Of a stretch of 10,128 nt of DNA, positions 7,287 through 10,128 are shown in pieces. The translations under genes were made by a program, and so were the position numbers. Where the stretch lies: assembly GCA_038254525.1 (NCBI GenBank), contig JBBSGC010000073.1:1-10128 (forward strand). Direction: 5' to 3'. A model generated the notes under the pieces. That model made no database searches. It was not told the origin of the DNA and was given only the letters and a program-made list of their open reading frames with translations. Numbering within the stretch: position 1 is the first letter of the stretch; every line of letters starts with the position of its first letter. The DNA is from JBBSGC01 sp038254525. GTDB lineage: Bacteria; Actinomycetota; Actinomycetes; Propionibacteriales; Nocardioidaceae.

Positions 7287-7529
7287 ATGGATGCCACGCT
7301 CGTGCTCGGTCGACAGGGTCGTATGGTCATCCCCGCTGCAGTCCGCGAAGCCTTGGGGCTGGCTGCGGGGGACCGGCTCCATCTGCGCCTGGACGGCGAC
7401 CGGCTCGTGCTCCAGCGCCCGCGAGATGCGGTGGCGGAGCTGCGACTGCTCGGCGCCCCGGTGCCCCGGTCGCGTTCGCTCGTCGAGGAGCTGCTGGCCG
7501 AGCGGCGGACCGCCGCAGCAACCGAATGA
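7287..7529 (+). CDS. vapB: VapB-type antitoxin with AbrB/MazE/SpoVT DNA-binding domain
   Basis: An 80-residue antitoxin that should neutralise the adjacent PIN toxin and repress their shared promoter. Residues 1-45 form a swapped-hairpin AbrB domain: LGRQGRMVIPAAVREALGL is the hallmark, followed by AGDRLHLRLDGDRLVLQR. The remainder, including SLVEELLAERR, is a charged helix of the kind that wraps the toxin. The ATG at 7287 places the AbrB domain at the very N-terminus, as in the family. In-frame starts further upstream (for example ATG 7266) would add residues over the presumed promoter. It may be leaderless, with CACAAT 6 bases upstream. Its stop overlaps the toxin start as ATGA (7526-7529), giving coupled translation. 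Confidence 0.88.
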   Translation: MDATLVLGRQGRMVIPAAVREALGLAAGDRLHLRLDGDRLVLQRPRDAVAELRLLGAPVPRSRSLVEELLAERRTAAATE

Positions 7530-7906
7530 CCGTGCTTGACGCCTCCGCTGTGCTGGCTGTCGTCCATGACGAGCCGGGTGCAGCCCGGGTGGTGGCGGCC
7601 CTGCCTGGCGCATTGCTCGGGGCCGTCAACCTGGCCGAGGTGGTCGGCAAGCTGGTAGACGAAGACATAGACGTCCGCCGGCTCAGTCAGCTCCTGGCGG
7701 CTACCGGAGTCACCGTCGAGCCCCTGCTTGCCGAGGATGCCGAGCTGGCTGGCGCCATGCGTGGCCTGCCCGGCGGGCGGGGGTTGTCGCTCGGCGACCG
7801 CTGCTGCCTCGCGCTGGCCGTCCGCAGCGAGCCCCCGGAGGTGCTGACGGCGGACCGTGCGTGGGCAGACCTCGACCTGCCGGTGCAAGTACGGCTGCTC
7901 CGGTAG
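7526..7906 (+). CDS. vapC: VapC-type toxin, PIN-domain ribonuclease
   Basis: A 126-residue PIN-domain endoribonuclease; VapC toxins cleave RNA, often tRNA or rRNA, when the antitoxin is degraded. The acidic Mg-binding set is visible: Asp5 in VLDASA, Glu38 in NLAEVV, Asp91 in LSLGDRCCLALA and Asp110 in LTADRAWADL, with Asp115 close by. The length is typical and no key residue is missing, so the toxin looks intact. It starts 4 bases inside the end of vapB (ATGA overlap), the normal antitoxin-toxin order. Its TAG (7904-7906) directly abuts the reverse-strand stop of msrA at 7907, leaving no space for a terminator. The RNA target cannot be predicted. Confidence 0.92.
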   Translation: MTVLDASAVLAVVHDEPGAARVVAALPGALLGAVNLAEVVGKLVDEDIDVRRLSQLLAATGVTVEPLLAEDAELAGAMRGLPGGRGLSLGDRCCLALAVRSEPPEVLTADRAWADLDLPVQVRLLR

Positions 7907-8566
7907 TCAGTCGGTGGCGACGCCGGTGCCGATCGGGCAGGTGACGCCCGTCCCGCCGACTCCGCAGTAGCCCATCGGGTTCTTGTCGAGGTACTGCTGG
8001 TGGTAGTCCTCGGCGTAGTAGTAAGTCTCGAGCGGCACGATCGACGTGGTGATCTCGCCGTAGTGGTGCTGGCCCAAGACATCGGCGTAGGCAGAGCGCG
8101 ACGCCTCGGCGGCCTGCCGCTGCGCCTCGTCGGTGTAGAGGATCACCGACCGGTACTGGGTGCCGACGTCGTTGCCCTGCCGCATGCCCTGGGTCGGGTC
8201 GTGGCCCTCCCAGAAGACCTTGAGCAGCTGCTCGTAGGACACTCGCGCCGGGTCGTAGACGACACGGACAACCTCGGCGTGGCCGGTCCGCCCGCTGCAG
8301 ACCTCCTTGTAGGTCGGGTTCTCGGTGTGCCCGCCGGCGTAGCCGACCGAGGTGGACCAGACTCCGGGGACCTGCCAGAACTTGCGCTCCTCGCCCCAGA
8401 AGCAGCCCATCCCGAAGACCGCTTCGCGGTAGCCCGCCGGCTGCTCGCCCTCGAGCGGCGTTCCCAGCACGGTGTGCCGGTCGCCGACGGCGAACGGGCG
8501 GTCGTCGCGACCGCCGAGCGCCTCGTCGGCGCTCGGCAGCGAGGTCTTGTGGCGTCCGAACAGCAC
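7907..8566 (-). CDS. msrA: Peptide-methionine (S)-S-oxide reductase
   Basis: MsrA reduces the S epimer of methionine sulfoxide in proteins and free methionine, using thioredoxin to recycle. The 219-residue protein has the active-site motif GCFWG at 54-58 with the nucleophile Cys55. It has two resolving-cysteine candidates near the C-terminus, Cys201 (NPMGYCG) and Cys210 (VTCPIG), like Cys198 and Cys206 of E. coli MsrA, plus GHAEVVRVVYDP and the Tyr-rich stretch (YYYAEDYHQQYL). There is no signal peptide, so it is cytoplasmic. The N-terminal extension of about 45 residues (LFGRHKTSLPSADEAL) is usual for this branch. The start is GTG at 8564-8566, with GGAGG just upstream. It is divergent from the cystathionine gamma-lyase gene with 81 bases between them, linking it to sulfur amino acid metabolism, and convergent with vapC. 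Confidence 0.95.
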   Translation of the reverse strand: MLFGRHKTSLPSADEALGGRDDRPFAVGDRHTVLGTPLEGEQPAGYREAVFGMGCFWGEERKFWQVPGVWSTSVGYAGGHTENPTYKEVCSGRTGHAEVVRVVYDPARVSYEQLLKVFWEGHDPTQGMRQGNDVGTQYRSVILYTDEAQRQAAEASRSAYADVLGQHHYGEITTSIVPLETYYYAEDYHQQYLDKNPMGYCGVGGTGVTCPIGTGVATD

Positions 8567-8634
8567 GGGTCCTCCAGGAGTAGGGATCTGCCTTTTCCAA
8601 CCGCACCGGCCGCGGATTCGTTCCCTCGCGCCTC

Positions 8635-8640
8635 TACGCT
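8635..8640 (+). promoter_or_regulatory. -10 element giving a leaderless cystathionine gamma-lyase transcript
   Basis: TACGCT ends 7 bases before the GTG at 8648, identical in sequence and spacing to the element before cbs. No ribosome-binding site precedes the GTG. The promoter lies in the 81-base region shared with divergent msrA. Confidence 0.55.
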
Positions 8641-8647
8641 TGCGCGG

Positions 8648-9862
8648 GTGAGCGACCCCAGTCCGTTGCCGACGACCGAGCCGAGCGCGGAGCACGGCTT
8701 CGAGACCCTCGCCATCCACGCCGGTCAGGAGCCCGACCCGGCCACGGGCGCGGTGGCGCCGCCCATCCACCCGACCAGCACCTACCGGCAGGACGGCGTG
8801 GGGGGCCTGCGCGGCGGCTACGAGTACTCCCGCACCGCGAACCCGACCCGCGCGGCCCTCGAGCAGTGCCTGGCCGCACTCGAGCACGGTAGCGAGGGGC
8901 TGGTGTTCGCCAGCGGCATGGCGGCCGAGGACACCCTGCTGCGGACACTGACCAGCCCCGGTGACCATGTGGTGATCCCCAACGACGCGTACGGGGGGAC
9001 CTACCGGTTGTTCGACAAGGTGCACCAGCGGTGGGGGCTGGCCTACACCCCGGTGCACGTCGGCGAGGTGGCAGAGGTCCGCGCCGCGGTCCGCCCTGGC
9101 AGCACCCGGCTGGTCTGGGTCGAGACGCCGACCAACCCACTGCTCGGCATCGCCGACATCGAGGCGCTGGCGCAGGTGGCGCACGACGCGGGTGCGTTGC
9201 TGGTCGTGGACAACACCTTCGCCTCGCCCTATCTCCAGCAGCCGATCCGGCTGGGCGCCGACGTGGTGGTGCATTCAACCACCAAGTACTGCGGGGGCCA
9301 CTCCGACGTCGTCGGTGGCGCGCTGGTCATCGCCGGCGGCGCCGAGCTCGCCCGCGACGTGGTGGCTCCACTGCGCTTCCACTCCAACGCGACGGGCGGC
9401 GTGGCCGGACCGTTCGACTCCTGGCTGGTCCTACGCGGTCTGAAGACCCTGGCCGTACGCATGGAGCGGCACAGCGACAACGCCGAACGGGTGGTCGAGT
9501 TCCTCGGCTCCCGCCCCGAGGTGAGCTCCGTGCTCTACCCCGGCCTACCGGAGGACCCGGGTCATTCGGTGGCCGCCAAGCAGATGCGTCGCTTCGGTGG
9601 CATGGTGTCGTTCCGCCACCGTGATGGGGAGCGGGCAGCTGTCGACTTCGTCGGGCGCACCCGGCTGTTCACGCTGGCGGAGTCGCTGGGCGGTGTCGAG
9701 TCACTGATCGAGCACCCCGGCCGGATGACGCACGCCTCGGCGGCCGGTTCGCTGCTGGAGGTGCCCGGGGACCTGGTCCGCCTGTCGGTCGGCATCGAGA
9801 CAGCCGCGGACCTGCTCGCCGACCTGCGGCAGGCGTTCGACGCCGTCGCGGCCCGTCGCTGA
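8648..9862 (+). CDS. metB: Cystathionine gamma-lyase/gamma-synthase (Cys/Met metabolism PLP enzyme)
   Basis: A fold-type I PLP enzyme of 404 residues. The family either cleaves cystathionine to cysteine, ammonia and 2-oxobutyrate (gamma-lyase) or makes cystathionine from an activated homoserine (gamma-synthase). Visible features are YEYSRTANPTR (58-68), FASGMAAE (88-94), VETPTNPLL (158-166), Asp188 in VVDNTF contacting the PLP ring nitrogen, Lys213 in HSTTKY as the Schiff-base lysine, and AESLGGVESLIEHP (344-357). That last stretch, with Glu345, fits gamma-lyases and gamma-synthases rather than beta-lyases. Because cbs lies in the same region, cysteine formation by the gamma-lyase reaction is favoured; the symbol follows M. 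tuberculosis Rv1079, annotated metB. The first 18 or so residues are a poorly conserved leader. GTG 8648 is selected because TACGCT lies 7 bases upstream; a longer reading antisense to msrA is rejected. The next gene starts 5 bases after the stop. Confidence 0.93.
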   Translation: MSDPSPLPTTEPSAEHGFETLAIHAGQEPDPATGAVAPPIHPTSTYRQDGVGGLRGGYEYSRTANPTRAALEQCLAALEHGSEGLVFASGMAAEDTLLRTLTSPGDHVVIPNDAYGGTYRLFDKVHQRWGLAYTPVHVGEVAEVRAAVRPGSTRLVWVETPTNPLLGIADIEALAQVAHDAGALLVVDNTFASPYLQQPIRLGADVVVHSTTKYCGGHSDVVGGALVIAGGAELARDVVAPLRFHSNATGGVAGPFDSWLVLRGLKTLAVRMERHSDNAERVVEFLGSRPEVSSVLYPGLPEDPGHSVAAKQMRRFGGMVSFRHRDGERAAVDFVGRTRLFTLAESLGGVESLIEHPGRMTHASAAGSLLEVPGDLVRLSVGIETAADLLADLRQAFDAVAARR

Positions 9863-9867
9863 GCCGC

Positions 9868-10128
9868 GTGACCGAGCTGGTCGCCTGCGTCGACTTCGGG
9901 TCGACGTTCACCAAGGCGCTGCTGGTCGACGTCGGCTCGGGCGAGGTCGCTGCCGCCGCCGAGAGCCCGACGACGGTCGACACCGATGTCCTCGAGGGCT
10001 GGTCGGCCTGCCTGACCGCGTTGCGTCGGGTGCACCCCGGCGTGGACGCGGCGCCGGTGCTGGCCTGCTCATCGGCCGGTGGCGGGCTTCGGGTCGCCGT
10101 GGTCGGCAACGAGGACCTGGTGACCGCC
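9868..10128 (+). CDS. MutL/GlmL family protein (glutamate mutase-associated ATPase fold), N-terminal part
   Basis: An open frame runs from GTG 9868 to the window edge, giving 87 residues with no stop. It begins TELVACVDFGSTFTKALLVD, an actin-like (ASKHA) phosphate-1 motif at residues 9-16, then PTTVDTDVLEG (34-44) and LACSSAGGGLRVAVVG (65-80). These match the MutL/GlmL family (Pfam PF13941 from memory), named for its gene beside clostridial glutamate mutase and thought to act as a chaperone or reactivating partner of adenosylcobalamin-dependent mutases. It is unrelated to the mismatch-repair MutL. The start is 5 bases after the cystathionine gamma-lyase stop with no clear ribosome-binding site, so translation is probably coupled and the two share a transcript. 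The partner mutase, if any, would lie to the right of this window. Confidence 0.82.
   Translation, partial: MTELVACVDFGSTFTKALLVDVGSGEVAAAAESPTTVDTDVLEGWSACLTALRRVHPGVDAAPVLACSSAGGGLRVAVVGNEDLVTA

Noticed and set aside
8000..8647. Upstream extension of the cystathionine gamma-lyase frame
   Set aside because: It is antisense to msrA. Enzyme similarity starts after GTG 8648.
8567..9274. Upstream extension of the msrA frame on the reverse strand
   Set aside because: It lies opposite the cystathionine gamma-lyase gene and has no family similarity. GTG 8566 has a good ribosome-binding site and matches usual MsrA starts.

Overview
The window is high-GC DNA (about 70% or more in most genes) with GTG and ATG starts, ATGA gene overlaps and few AT-rich signals. 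It reads as an actinobacterial chromosome. The order SGNH hydrolase (reverse strand), cystathionine beta-synthase, then a cystathionine gamma-lyase/synthase gene matches the Mycobacterium tuberculosis Rv1075c-Rv1077-Rv1079 neighbourhood as I remember it. The gene content between them differs, so this is probably an actinomycete outside Mycobacterium. I cannot name the genus.

Layout. Bases 1-2144 hold the last codons of one gene, overlapped by a molybdopterin-binding subunit of the xanthine dehydrogenase/aldehyde oxidase family. A tRNA with anticodon UAA but a short variable loop follows at 2162-2235. A seven-helix Bax inhibitor-1/YccA membrane protein gene (2386-3225) faces two reverse-strand genes, a small DUF4287 protein and a membrane-anchored SGNH hydrolase. 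Divergent from the hydrolase is cystathionine beta-synthase (4764-6134). Next come a secreted phosphoesterase (6230-7156), a VapB/VapC toxin-antitoxin pair (7287-7906), reverse-strand msrA (7907-8566) and a cystathionine gamma-lyase/synthase gene (8648-9862). The start of a MutL/GlmL-family gene (from 9868) runs off the right edge. No stretch longer than 300 bases lacks a gene.

How the genes work together. Cystathionine beta-synthase and the gamma-lyase-type enzyme can form the reverse transsulfuration route (homocysteine plus serine to cystathionine, then cysteine). MsrA, divergent from the lyase gene, repairs oxidised methionine. The central theme is therefore sulfur amino acid metabolism, interrupted by a phosphoesterase of lower GC and a toxin-antitoxin pair. 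Both transsulfuration genes have an identical TACGCT hexamer seven bases before the start codon, which suggests leaderless transcripts.

Most of the window is conventional core genome. The most unusual points are the short-armed UAA tRNA, the single in-frame TTA codon (in the phosphoesterase signal peptide), the shared start-site geometry, and two well-formed palindromes upstream of cbs and of the BI-1 gene.
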